This document shows positions 1 to 6,187 of a stretch of DNA of 9,354 nt, one piece after another (position 1 is the first letter of the stretch; each line of letters opens with the position of its first letter). The stretch is from Accumulibacter sp. GTDB lineage: Bacteria > Pseudomonadota > Gammaproteobacteria > Burkholderiales > Rhodocyclaceae. The notes beneath the pieces were generated by a model that worked only from the letters and a program-made list of their open reading frames with translations, was not told the origin of the DNA and ran no database searches. The stretch is from assembly GCA_031276375.1 (NCBI GenBank), contig JAISNE010000294.1:1-9354 (forward strand). The letters run 5' to 3'. The position numbers were made by a program, and so were the translations under genes.

Positions 1-3000
1 TAGAGACCAAGCTGTGCCTTGATTTCGTGAAGCTGCCGAATCAGCGCGTCGATGTCCGCCGCCGAGCGCATCCGGGCCGGCACCGCGATTGACCTGGAGA
101 GCTTGGCCGGGCCTTTCTCGCCGGTTTTCGCTCGCTCTTCCTCCATGCGCTGACGCAGGCGTTCCCGGCCCTGGCGTTGAATCGACCGTTTCAGGTCTTC
201 GAGGGTGCCGTTGATGTCGTAGTCGCGCGCCAGGAGCTTCTTGAGCCCCGCCAGATCCCGCGTCGCTGCCAAAGCGAGGCCATCCAGCCGGTTGACGGCG
301 TTGCCGCGCTCCTCCTGGGTGAGTTCTTCCCATTCGGGGATGCGTTGCAGGTTCTCGACGCCTTCTTTCAGACGCCGTTTCTGCTGGTCAGACAGGGTGA
401 TGACCGCCTCGCGCACCCGGCCCTTCAGATGGGTGAGTTGCGAGTTGAAGTCAGCCGTGCGCGTGTGGAAATCCTCCTTGCCCAGGCGCTCGGACAGGGT
501 CGCCAGGTCCTCGGCCACCTCGCGGCGCAGCGCGCCCGGCACGCCGGTATCCGGCAGGGCCTCGATGTCGCGGCAATGGGCCCGCAAGTCTCGCAGCGTG
601 GTGTCGAGCCCGTTGTCGAGCACGCGCTTCACTTCCCGCGCCCACTGGAGGTTGTCGTAAATGGCGGAGGTTTCGGCGCCCAGGCGCTGGGGCGCGTCGG
701 AAGCGTCGGTGAGCAGGATGTCGGCAATGTCCCGGTTCAAGGTCAGGATGCGCTCGCCGCCCGCCAGCCCCAGCCCACCGAGCTTTTCGGCCAGGGAACC
801 GTAGTCGTGCTGGAAGCGTGGAAAGTGCCTGGCCGCCGCCTTGCCGATTTCCTGTTCCAGCGGGATGACCATCTCACCGACCAGTTCGGAGAGTCGTTCC
901 GCCGCCCGACCGAGGGTTTCGATGGATGGACGTTCGTCGCGCAGCGCGACACCGATCTGCTTGAACGAATTGTTGGTCTTCAGCGCGTCGATGGCCTGTT
1001 GCCCCGCGGTGGTCACTTCACGCCCCGATACCTTGAGCTTGATTTCGCCGGCCATCAGCATGGCCGCCACGATGTAGCGCGTCGTATCCGGTGACCAGCC
1101 AAACGGATCGCGGCTGAAATCGTCGAGCAAGCGTTTGCCATCCACGGCGCCGCGCTTGTCGATGTAGTCGCGGAGGCTGACCGCCGCTTTGTGGTCGGTC
1201 TTGAAGGACGCGCGCCCCGCCACGGTTTGCACCAGACCGAGCGGGTCCAGCGCGCTGCCGATGGCGGCGGGGTTGGCAAGCTTCAGGAACTTTTCGGCGG
1301 TGTCGGTTCCCACGCGTACCGGCGCTTCGACATAACGGTCGAACACCTGGCCGGCCACATCCGAAAGCAGTTTCCTGGCAGCTTCCAGCAGGTCGGCATC
1401 CAGCGCCGACACGGCAGTGGCTTGCCCCCGGAAGACGAACGAGCCGGCCTGCAAGGTTTGCTTGATCTTGCTCCGCAGTTGGATCGCCAGCTTGGCGGCG
1501 CGGTCGAGCTGGCCGGCGCAGTAGTCCTTGACCTCTTGGTCTGGCTCGTTGCGGTGCAGCTCGGCGATGCGCTGGCAGCGGTAGATTTCGTCTCCGAGGG
1601 TATCCAGTTCGGGATTTTCCCGAGCCAGCAAGCCGATGACGTTGCGACCGGCGCGACCGCGAGAGTCTTCCAGCATCCGGTTCTTGGCGGCTTCGTAGTC
1701 GCTGGCGGGCGCCAGCTCCACGACAGTCTGGATCGCGTTGCTGTCACCGGCCAGGCTGGTGGTGCCGCCGCCGGCCTGGACCTTCAGTCCCGTCGCGACG
1801 GCCATCGTGCCGTGGAGGCTGACGCGGGGCAGCGGATCGAAGGACTCGCGCAGCGCGTCGTTGAAGATGCGCTTCACATCGACAGTGCGCAGCGCAATGG
1901 CGCCGCGCTCCTGTTCGATATCGCGCAGCTTCTCGCTGAGGAATACCAGGCAGCCATCCTTCTCGCCCAGCGGCACATGCACGTCGCCCAGCATTTCTTC
2001 GACGGCCTTCCCGACCGCGTCGAGCCGCGAAGGCGCCGTGACGGATGGGTGCATCAGGCTGGCGACGTTCCGTACCGACACCGGCAAGTTGCCAAGGATC
2101 TGCAAAACGGCGATTGTCTTTGCAATATCCCGATGCAGCGGTGAATCATGAAAGCGCACACCGACCCCCTGGCTGACCGCGCGGTGAATCGAAGGAAAGG
2201 CGCGGCGAATGTCCTTCTCCAGATCGTCATACAGCGTGACGGTGGTGGCGAGCCAGCCCACGGGCTGATCGGCCATCGCCCTGGAGCCGCCTTCGCCTTT
2301 CAGGACGTCCTGGATCACCTTGATCGCGGAGCGCAGGCCGATCCCGCCGGTGGATTTGGCCAGCGCGCCCAGCAAGTGCAGCAGAATGTCAAAGTGCGCC
2401 GGCAGGAACGGGTAGAGATTCGTGAAACTCTCCTTGCTGAAATCCGCGTCGTAATACTTCGCGTCTTGCAGTTTGGTGTTGTGCCGCAGCGCCGGGCCGT
2501 GCGCGTCGAACAGCTTGCCAAGCTCCGTCTCCCCAGCCGGTGATTTGCCCAACAGGCGCCGGTAGCAGATCTCCTTGATGTCGCTCGATTCAAGGTCGAT
2601 CTGGATCGGGAAGCGGTCTTTCAGCTTGTAGAGCTTGTCGGAGTTCAGGGCCGCGCGAGGGTCGTCCTCGGTCAGGGTCTGCTGCGCGGTGGAGATGATC
2701 CAGGCCTTGCCGTCGCCCAGCCGCTTGAGGTTCTTCGCCAGACCGTCCAGGTTGAGAATCAGGTTGTCGCGCGAGGCAACGTACTGACCGACTTCGTCAA
2801 CGATGAAGATGATGTTTGGCTTGCCGCTCTTTTCGCGGACGATGTCGAGCATCTCCTGCACACGCTGGTCTTCAAACTGGAAGAAGCCCTCGGTGCTGGA
2901 CGAAAAGGACTTGGCCTCGGGAAAGAGTACCGGGTACATCCCGTGGGCGATCCTGGGGATCAATCCGTCGATGGCCAGCGGGTTGTTCTGCACGCGCGCC

Positions 3001-3587
3001 CAAGTCGCGCCAGGCAGCGCCTGGGCGATGCGATCGCGCAGTTCGGGGGTGCGCCCGTCCTTCTCGACCATGCGCTCGAAAGCGGCGACCTTGAGGTTGC
3101 GCGAGTAGCCGGCCCACTGCAACACCTTGAAGTAAAGAACGGTGGAAACGTCTTCCATCGTGGCGCCGGCGAGCATTTCACTGGCCAGGTCGAGCATGAC
3201 CACGGCAGCCGGGAATCGCTTTGCCACGGTGCCGAGGAGCGCCTTGGTCTGCGGCTTGTGAAGGCGGTCTTGCAGGTAGTTGATGAACGGCGTGCCATCG
3301 ATGACGCGCCGATCGTCGAACGCCAGGCCGAGGTACTTGGTAAACGAGCTTTTACCGGAACCGTAGAAGCCGGAAACCCAGACGCCCACCTCATTTTCAC
3401 CACCGGACTCCAGCGCGAGTTGCATGCGATCGAGGAGCTTGCGGAACTGCTCCTCGATGCTCTCGGTAACCACGTATTCGGAAATCTCGGCCTTGAGGCG
3501 GCTTTCTTGCGAGGCGTCGTAGGTGATGACCTTCTCGATGGTTCGGTAGATGTCCTTGCCAGGATCGAAGAGTGAGCGAATGGTCAT
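1..3587 (-). CDS. brxC: BREX P-loop ATPase BrxC (PglY-like), C-terminus at or just past the window edge
   Basis: Large AAA-type ATPase of the BREX phage-defence system, needed with the methyltransferase PglX for host-DNA marking and phage exclusion; its exact mechanical role is not settled. The frame is open from the ATG at 3587 to the edge (1195 codons). The N-terminus reads MTIRSLFDPGKDIYRTIEKV, typical of BrxC. A Walker A motif, GFYGSGKSS, lies at residues 73-81, and a Walker B, IIFIVDEVGQY, near 259-269 with D264/E265. A sensor-like strand, WIISTAQQTL, follows near 295-304. The C-terminal half is largely helical and charged, without a motif I can name. Family members are around 1200 residues, so the protein is nearly whole. 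The two edge bases make the next codon TAN: a stop (TAA/TAG) or Tyr. I checked the frame by hand at several places (near 20-70, 780, 1440, 2460 and the N-terminus) and found no break. It starts 28 bases after brxB with only a weak GGGA ribosome site. Family call is firm. Confidence 0.95.
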   Translation of the reverse strand, partial: MTIRSLFDPGKDIYRTIEKVITYDASQESRLKAEISEYVVTESIEEQFRKLLDRMQLALESGGENEVGVWVSGFYGSGKSSFTKYLGLAFDDRRVIDGTPFINYLQDRLHKPQTKALLGTVAKRFPAAVVMLDLASEMLAGATMEDVSTVLYFKVLQWAGYSRNLKVAAFERMVEKDGRTPELRDRIAQALPGATWARVQNNPLAIDGLIPRIAHGMYPVLFPEAKSFSSSTEGFFQFEDQRVQEMLDIVREKSGKPNIIFIVDEVGQYVASRDNLILNLDGLAKNLKRLGDGKAWIISTAQQTLTEDDPRAALNSDKLYKLKDRFPIQIDLESSDIKEICYRRLLGKSPAGETELGKLFDAHGPALRHNTKLQDAKYYDADFSKESFTNLYPFLPAHFDILLHLLGALAKSTGGIGLRSAIKVIQDVLKGEGGSRAMADQPVGWLATTVTLYDDLEKDIRRAFPSIHRAVSQGVGVRFHDSPLHRDIAKTIAVLQILGNLPVSVRNVASLMHPSVTAPSRLDAVGKAVEEMLGDVHVPLGEKDGCLVFLSEKLRDIEQERGAIALRTVDVKRIFNDALRESFDPLPRVSLHGTMAVATGLKVQAGGGTTSLAGDSNAIQTVVELAPASDYEAAKNRMLEDSRGRAGRNVIGLLARENPELDTLGDEIYRCQRIAELHRNEPDQEVKDYCAGQLDRAAKLAIQLRSKIKQTLQAGSFVFRGQATAVSALDADLLEAARKLLSDVAGQVFDRYVEAPVRVGTDTAEKFLKLANPAAIGSALDPLGLVQTVAGRASFKTDHKAAVSLRDYIDKRGAVDGKRLLDDFSRDPFGWSPDTTRYIVAAMLMAGEIKLKVSGREVTTAGQQAIDALKTNNSFKQIGVALRDERPSIETLGRAAERLSELVGEMVIPLEQEIGKAAARHFPRFQHDYGSLAEKLGGLGLAGGERILTLNRDIADILLTDASDAPQRLGAETSAIYDNLQWAREVKRVLDNGLDTTLRDLRAHCRDIEALPDTGVPGALRREVAEDLATLSERLGKEDFHTRTADFNSQLTHLKGRVREAVITLSDQQKRRLKEGVENLQRIPEWEELTQEERGNAVNRLDGLALAATRDLAGLKKLLARDYDINGTLEDLKRSIQRQGRERLRQRMEEERAKTGEKGPAKLSRSIAVPARMRSAADIDALIRQLHEIKAQLGL

Positions 3588-3615
3588 GGATTTGTCCCAA
3601 GGTTCTTTTGTCTGT

Positions 3616-4191
3616 TCAGCCGCCGACGTGCACGGAGCGGTAATTGCCGTCTTCCGGGTAGAAGCCGAGAAACTTCAGGCGTGTCTTGCCGGTTCGCACG
3701 CCGGGGTACAGAAAAATTGTCGGCACGTGAAACTTGCCCTGGAGTTGGCTTTCGATGGCGCCAATCCGCATGAACGGATGCAGTGCTTCCAGGTCCGTTA
3801 CCAACAGTAGCGCGTTCTGCCGCCCCTCCAACGGCTGTAGGGCCGCCTCAAGCCGTTTGAGCAAGCCGTTCTCCGTTGTCAGGATGTCGGCCAGTGCCTT
3901 GTTGGTGCGCGGCCAGTCCAATGGCGCGGACTTGTCTTCCATCACGCAGAGCGGCCAGAACGGATCGTCCTTGAGCAGGGCCCAGATCTGTTCGGCGACG
4001 GAGAAGATATGCGCGTCCCAGCCTTCCTGGTGAAGCTTGGCTACCCAGGCGGGCGTTTGCCGCTTCACTTCGAGAATTTGCCCTGGCGGGAAGACCAGGT
4101 AGTAGATCGGCTCGAAACTCGCGTGACCAAGCTCCCGTCCGTGCCGGACGCGCTCGCGCAACTCGTCGAAATCAGCTTTGAGCGAGGACAT
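3616..4191 (-). CDS. brxB: BREX protein BrxB (DUF1788 family)
   Basis: Small conserved core protein of BREX systems, 191 residues, a normal length for the family. Its biochemical role is unknown; in studied systems it is required for defence. Recognisable family blocks are FEPIYYLVFPPGQILEV (residues 26-42), LLVTDLEALHPFMRIGAIE (129-147) and the C-terminal stretch with YPGVRTGK (162-169) and FLGFYPEDGNYRS (174-186). There is no signal peptide or membrane segment, so it is cytoplasmic. The ATG at 4191 lies inside the end of brxA, giving a 20-base overlap; the start is supported because the family-like N-terminus (MSSLKADFDELRERV) begins there. The overlap implies translational coupling with brxA. 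The gene ends with TGA at 3618-3616, and brxC begins 28 bases on. Codon and base use look like the neighbours. Identification is by remembered family sequence, not by search. Confidence 0.94.
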   Translation of the reverse strand: MSSLKADFDELRERVRHGRELGHASFEPIYYLVFPPGQILEVKRQTPAWVAKLHQEGWDAHIFSVAEQIWALLKDDPFWPLCVMEDKSAPLDWPRTNKALADILTTENGLLKRLEAALQPLEGRQNALLLVTDLEALHPFMRIGAIESQLQGKFHVPTIFLYPGVRTGKTRLKFLGFYPEDGNYRSVHVGG

Positions 4192-4966
4192 CGCAGAGTG
4201 CCTCCATGTCTGGTTGTTTCCAGCCGATGCGGATCGCGTCGCCCGCGGCCTGGACGATCAGCAAGCCCTTCAGCGAGAGTCGTTTGATTTCCTCCAGCAC
4301 GCCTTCGCGCGCCAGGCCAAATAGCCGCCAGTCTTCGTCGGTCAGCAGGGCGTTGTCGCTGACGCCGGAAAAATGCAGTTCGTAGGCCAGGTAGGCGGCC
4401 ACAAAAGGAGAAACACGAAACGGCAGGATGCGGCGGCTCGAACGCGACCCACGCTCGAGCATTCCGTAGTCGGCGCAACACCCTGTCAGGTAGGCCGAGA
4501 CACGACGAACCGTGGTTTCCGACCAGCGTCTGATGGTTTTGCCATCGTCGATGCCGCGCTCCACGAACGCGCGCGCGTCATCGTTGGCGATCTGTGTATA
4601 TCCACCGGCGTAACGGCTCCAGTAAACGTGGCGCACGAAGTCGCCAAGAATCGGATTGGCCCTGCTCGTGAACACGAGCATGAGCTGTGTCAGCTCAACC
4701 GTGGAAACCGTCGCGGAAAGACGCTTCAGATGGGCGGCGGGCGCGCTACCCGACACCAGGTAACGCGGCGCGAAGCACTCAACGACGATATTGCGGAGCC
4801 GGCGCGCCGTGACGGTCGGGAAACGACCGGACTGCAACGCGACCCGATACAACTGGCTGGCCGACATACCGGGCGACCACAGCTCAAGCAGCGTCTTCGT
4901 TTCGTTGACAAGCCCAAGGCCCGCTTGCAACTGAGTCGTGTAGGGCGCGTTTTCGGCCACGATCAC
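4172..4966 (-). CDS. brxA: BREX protein BrxA (DUF1819 family), GTG start
   Basis: DUF1819/BrxA protein of 264 residues, a small helical DNA-binding protein conserved in many BREX types; its job in defence is not fully known. The N-terminal part (SASQLYRVALQSGRFPTVTA, 35-54, then RRLRNIVVECFAPRYL, 55-70) matches the family opening. A likely winged-helix segment spans about 145-172 (IRRWSETTVRRVSAYL followed by CCADYGML). It is followed by RRILPFRVSPFVAAYLAYEL (178-197), the usual DUF1819 C-terminal domain. The protein is somewhat longer than the ~200-residue BrxA of type 1 systems. The start is GTG at 4966-4964, overlapping the brxE stop in a GTGA (4-base) arrangement; no ATG lies close enough to replace it without losing conserved residues. 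The 3' end overlaps brxB by 20 bases. Both overlaps argue for one polycistronic message. Confidence 0.93.
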   Translation of the reverse strand: MIVAENAPYTTQLQAGLGLVNETKTLLELWSPGMSASQLYRVALQSGRFPTVTARRLRNIVVECFAPRYLVSGSAPAAHLKRLSATVSTVELTQLMLVFTSRANPILGDFVRHVYWSRYAGGYTQIANDDARAFVERGIDDGKTIRRWSETTVRRVSAYLTGCCADYGMLERGSRSSRRILPFRVSPFVAAYLAYELHFSGVSDNALLTDEDWRLFGLAREGVLEEIKRLSLKGLLIVQAAGDAIRIGWKQPDMEALCDVLAQS

Positions 4967-5463
4967 CCCACCAGATACGGATAGGTTCTGGCGTTCTGTG
5001 CGAACGCCGATAGATAGGCGGCCGCGATGGCCTCCAGGGTATCGGTGGAATCGAGCTCCTTGATGCTTCCGACCGCGGTCGGACCAACGTTGAGCGTGCC
5101 GCCGGTACCGGCCAACCGCGTCAGCGCGTCGAGCGCGGCCTCTTTGCCTTGTGGCGCCTGGCTGGAGAGTTCTTCTCCCACGCGGCCTTGGACGGTCGCG
5201 TGCAGGTCTTGCTCGATTTCCTCGGGCAAGCGAAACAGGTGGTAGCTGCCCACGCTCAAATGCTCGTCGTGCAAACGTCTGGCGGCTTCCAGCACACCGT
5301 GGTACCGGGCAAGGCGAGACGTCTTGGAAAAAACAGGCTCCAGGAAGAGCCGGCTCGATGCCTCATGGAACGCCGTCGGCCACCAGGCGCACTGGGCGCG
5401 CTCGCCGAGGAAACCAACGAGGAGCCTCATTTGCAGCAGGGTAGCTAGGTAGGATTCCTTCAT
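4963..5463 (-). CDS. brxE: BrxE family protein, hallmark of type 6 BREX
   Basis: Predicted BrxE of 166 residues, the small protein that opens type 6 BREX operons. No biochemical function is established for it. Features I recognise from the family are QMRLLVGFLGE near the N-terminus (11-21), the aromatic CAWWPTAF (25-32), RYHGVLEAARRLHDEH (53-68), YHLFRLPEEIEQ (74-85) and a C-terminal helix ending in AQNARTYPYLVG (155-166). There is no signal peptide, membrane segment or catalytic signature. The ATG at 5463 has a modest purine-rich AAAGAG upstream. An internal Met at residue 12 is a possible alternative, but it has no ribosome site. The start lies one base after the stop of a transposase remnant (TGA-A-ATG), and the gene ends inside the brxA start codon. 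The call rests on sequence resemblance plus its position directly before brxA-brxB-brxC; position makes it strong. Confidence 0.85.
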   Translation of the reverse strand: MKESYLATLLQMRLLVGFLGERAQCAWWPTAFHEASSRLFLEPVFSKTSRLARYHGVLEAARRLHDEHLSVGSYHLFRLPEEIEQDLHATVQGRVGEELSSQAPQGKEAALDALTRLAGTGGTLNVGPTAVGSIKELDSTDTLEAIAAAYLSAFAQNARTYPYLVG

Positions 5464-5464
5464 T

Positions 5465-5791
5465 TCATTTCTCTTTGCTCGTTGGTTCTTCCCAGACGGC
5501 CCGCGCAGGCAAAGGCATCTGCTGATCGGTCATAAGTTGCTCCGGCGCCAGCACGGCATTGCGCACTCCGTGGATGTCAAGACCCGCCAGATCATAAGCT
5601 GGCACGAATCGGATGCTATCAGGTTTTTTGTGTTTCCATTCTTCGATGGCTTGTACGGGAGTACGGTGCGCCAGGGCGCGTTGAGGGATGTGGTGCTTGT
5701 AAGCCGCCAGATAGCGCATGAGGGTAGTTTCCAGTTCCTTTGCGGAGGCAAAACGGGTTTGCTGGAGGATTTCCTGGAAGCGACCGTTCAT
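5465..5791 (-). pseudogene. IS481-like transposase, C-terminal remnant
   Basis: A 108-codon frame whose first ~70 residues match the end of IS481-type DDE transposases: NGRFQEILQQTRFASAKEL (2-20), ETTLMRYLAAYKHHIPQRAL (21-40), then TPVQAIEEWKHKKPDS (44-59) and YDLAGLD (66-72). In intact enzymes the block beginning NGR follows the catalytic Glu and is preceded by a residue pair like RF. Here everything upstream, including the helix-turn-helix and all three catalytic acids, is gone. The frame instead enters the inverted repeat of the 100-base element at 5790-5889 and meets a stop five codons further. Residues beyond ~72 (HGVRNAVL onward) extend past the usual family end and are unrecognised. 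They may be read-through of the original brxE leader. The stop is one base from the brxE ATG. The annotated ATG is only the first Met; no transposition activity is possible. Confidence 0.8.
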
Positions 5792-5889
5792 ACCAAGTTG
5801 CGCTCAATCGGCAGTCAATACTTCAGTCTGACGTATCAAGATTTCAGTTATTTTTTTCGTATCACGATGATTTGACTGCAACTTGGTAT
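5790..5889. repeat. MITE-like 100-bp element with terminal inverted repeats
   Basis: The ends are ATACCAAGTTGC (5790-5801) and its exact reverse complement GCAACTTGGTAT (5878-5889). Allowing mismatches, the inverted ends extend to about 16 of 19 bases. The interior is AT-richer than the surroundings (T7 at 5851-5857) and carries no coding frame. It abuts the break in the transposase remnant and shares about 80% identity by hand with 6015-6101. The size, inverted ends and recurrence suggest a non-autonomous insertion element or mobile intergenic repeat. I see no convincing target-site duplication and cannot name a parent IS. Confidence 0.7.
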
Positions 5890-5937
5890 CAGACAAGGGG
5901 AAGCAGGATGCTCTCCTTACTTTGGGCCGCGCTCCGC

Positions 5938-5953
5938 AAAAAAAAAGGGGGGG
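5938..5953. other. A9G7 homopolymer tract
   Basis: Nine A followed directly by seven G, in non-coding DNA next to the palindromic repeat at 5953-5987. Read on the minus strand it is C7T9 just after a hairpin. It could vary in length by slippage (or by sequencing error), and is also the only long T run downstream of meaB apart from that at 6145-6151. Confidence 0.8.
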
Positions 5954-5987
5954 ATTGCCGCGAGCCTGAAGGTCCTCGCAATGACGA
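5953..5987. repeat. Imperfect palindromic intergenic repeat (GATTGCCGCG...CCTCGCAATGACG type)
   Basis: The segment begins GATTGCCGCGAG and ends CCTCGCAATGACGA, with ATTGC/GCAAT able to pair and further GC pairs around a TGAA loop. Sequences of the form 'gattgccgcg ... cctcgcaatgacg' are a widespread bacterial intergenic palindrome that I recognise from many genomes. In this copy the middle is shortened or diverged. It is likely a REP-like repeat; it could also slow or end transcripts arriving from meaB. Confidence 0.55.
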
Positions 5988-6014
5988 GGTTTGGGCCGTC
6001 ATGGACGGGAATTG

Positions 6015-6116
6015 ATAGCAAGTTGCGCTCAACAGGCCGTTGATACCCTCCAGTCTGACGTATCAATATCCCGGTCATTTTTGGCGTGTCACGATGGTAT
6101 GACCGCGAGCGCGCGG
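6015..6116. repeat. Second, degenerate copy of the 100-bp element
   Basis: Same orientation as 5790-5889. The left end, ATAGCAAGTTGCGCTCAA, matches the first copy at 17 of 18 bases. The block CAGTCTGACGTATCAA is identical in both (5824-5839 and 6051-6066), and CGTGTCACGATGG (6085-6097) matches CGTATCACGATGA with two changes. A two-base insertion separates the first two blocks. The right inverted repeat is not recognisable: GC-rich sequence stands where GCAACTTGGTAT would be. It is probably an older or decayed copy. Confidence 0.65.
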
Positions 6117-6144
6117 GAAATCGCCGGCCCCGCGCCGGATGAGC

Positions 6145-6169
6145 AAAAAAACCAGCCCGGCGCTTGCCG
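6145..6169 (-). terminator. Weak candidate terminator after meaB
   Basis: On the minus strand, about 20 bases past the meaB stop, CGGC-AAGC-GCCG (6169-6158) can form a four-pair hairpin. Six bases later comes a run of seven T (6151-6145). The stem is short and the spacer long for a classical intrinsic terminator, so this is tentative. Confidence 0.25.
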
Positions 6170-6187
6170 CTTTTTCGCCAAGGCGAG

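Larger units (their letters stand above)
5792..6187. other. Gene-free junction between meaB and the transposase remnant
   Basis: About 400 bases with no supportable gene on either strand. It holds two copies of the inverted-repeat element, the palindromic repeat and the A9G7 tract, all given separately. Bases 5890-5937 and 5988-6014 show nothing I can name. I found no tRNA, CRISPR unit or convincing sigma-70 promoter pair for the brx operon. Confidence 0.7.

Noticed and set aside
177..2543. Long plus-strand open frames (for example 177-1094 and 1191-2144)
   Set aside because: They lie antisense to brxC, whose minus-strand frame is continuous and has family motifs. Their translations show no recognisable domain and arise from GC-rich codon use.
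5591..5596. TATGAT on the minus strand as a -10 box for brxE
   Set aside because: No acceptable -35 hexamer lies 16-18 bases upstream. A TTGACA at 5580-5575 likewise has no matching -10.
5790..6116. The two repeat copies as a CRISPR array
   Set aside because: Only two diverged ~100-base units with inverted ends, no short regular repeats or uniform spacers, and no cas genes.
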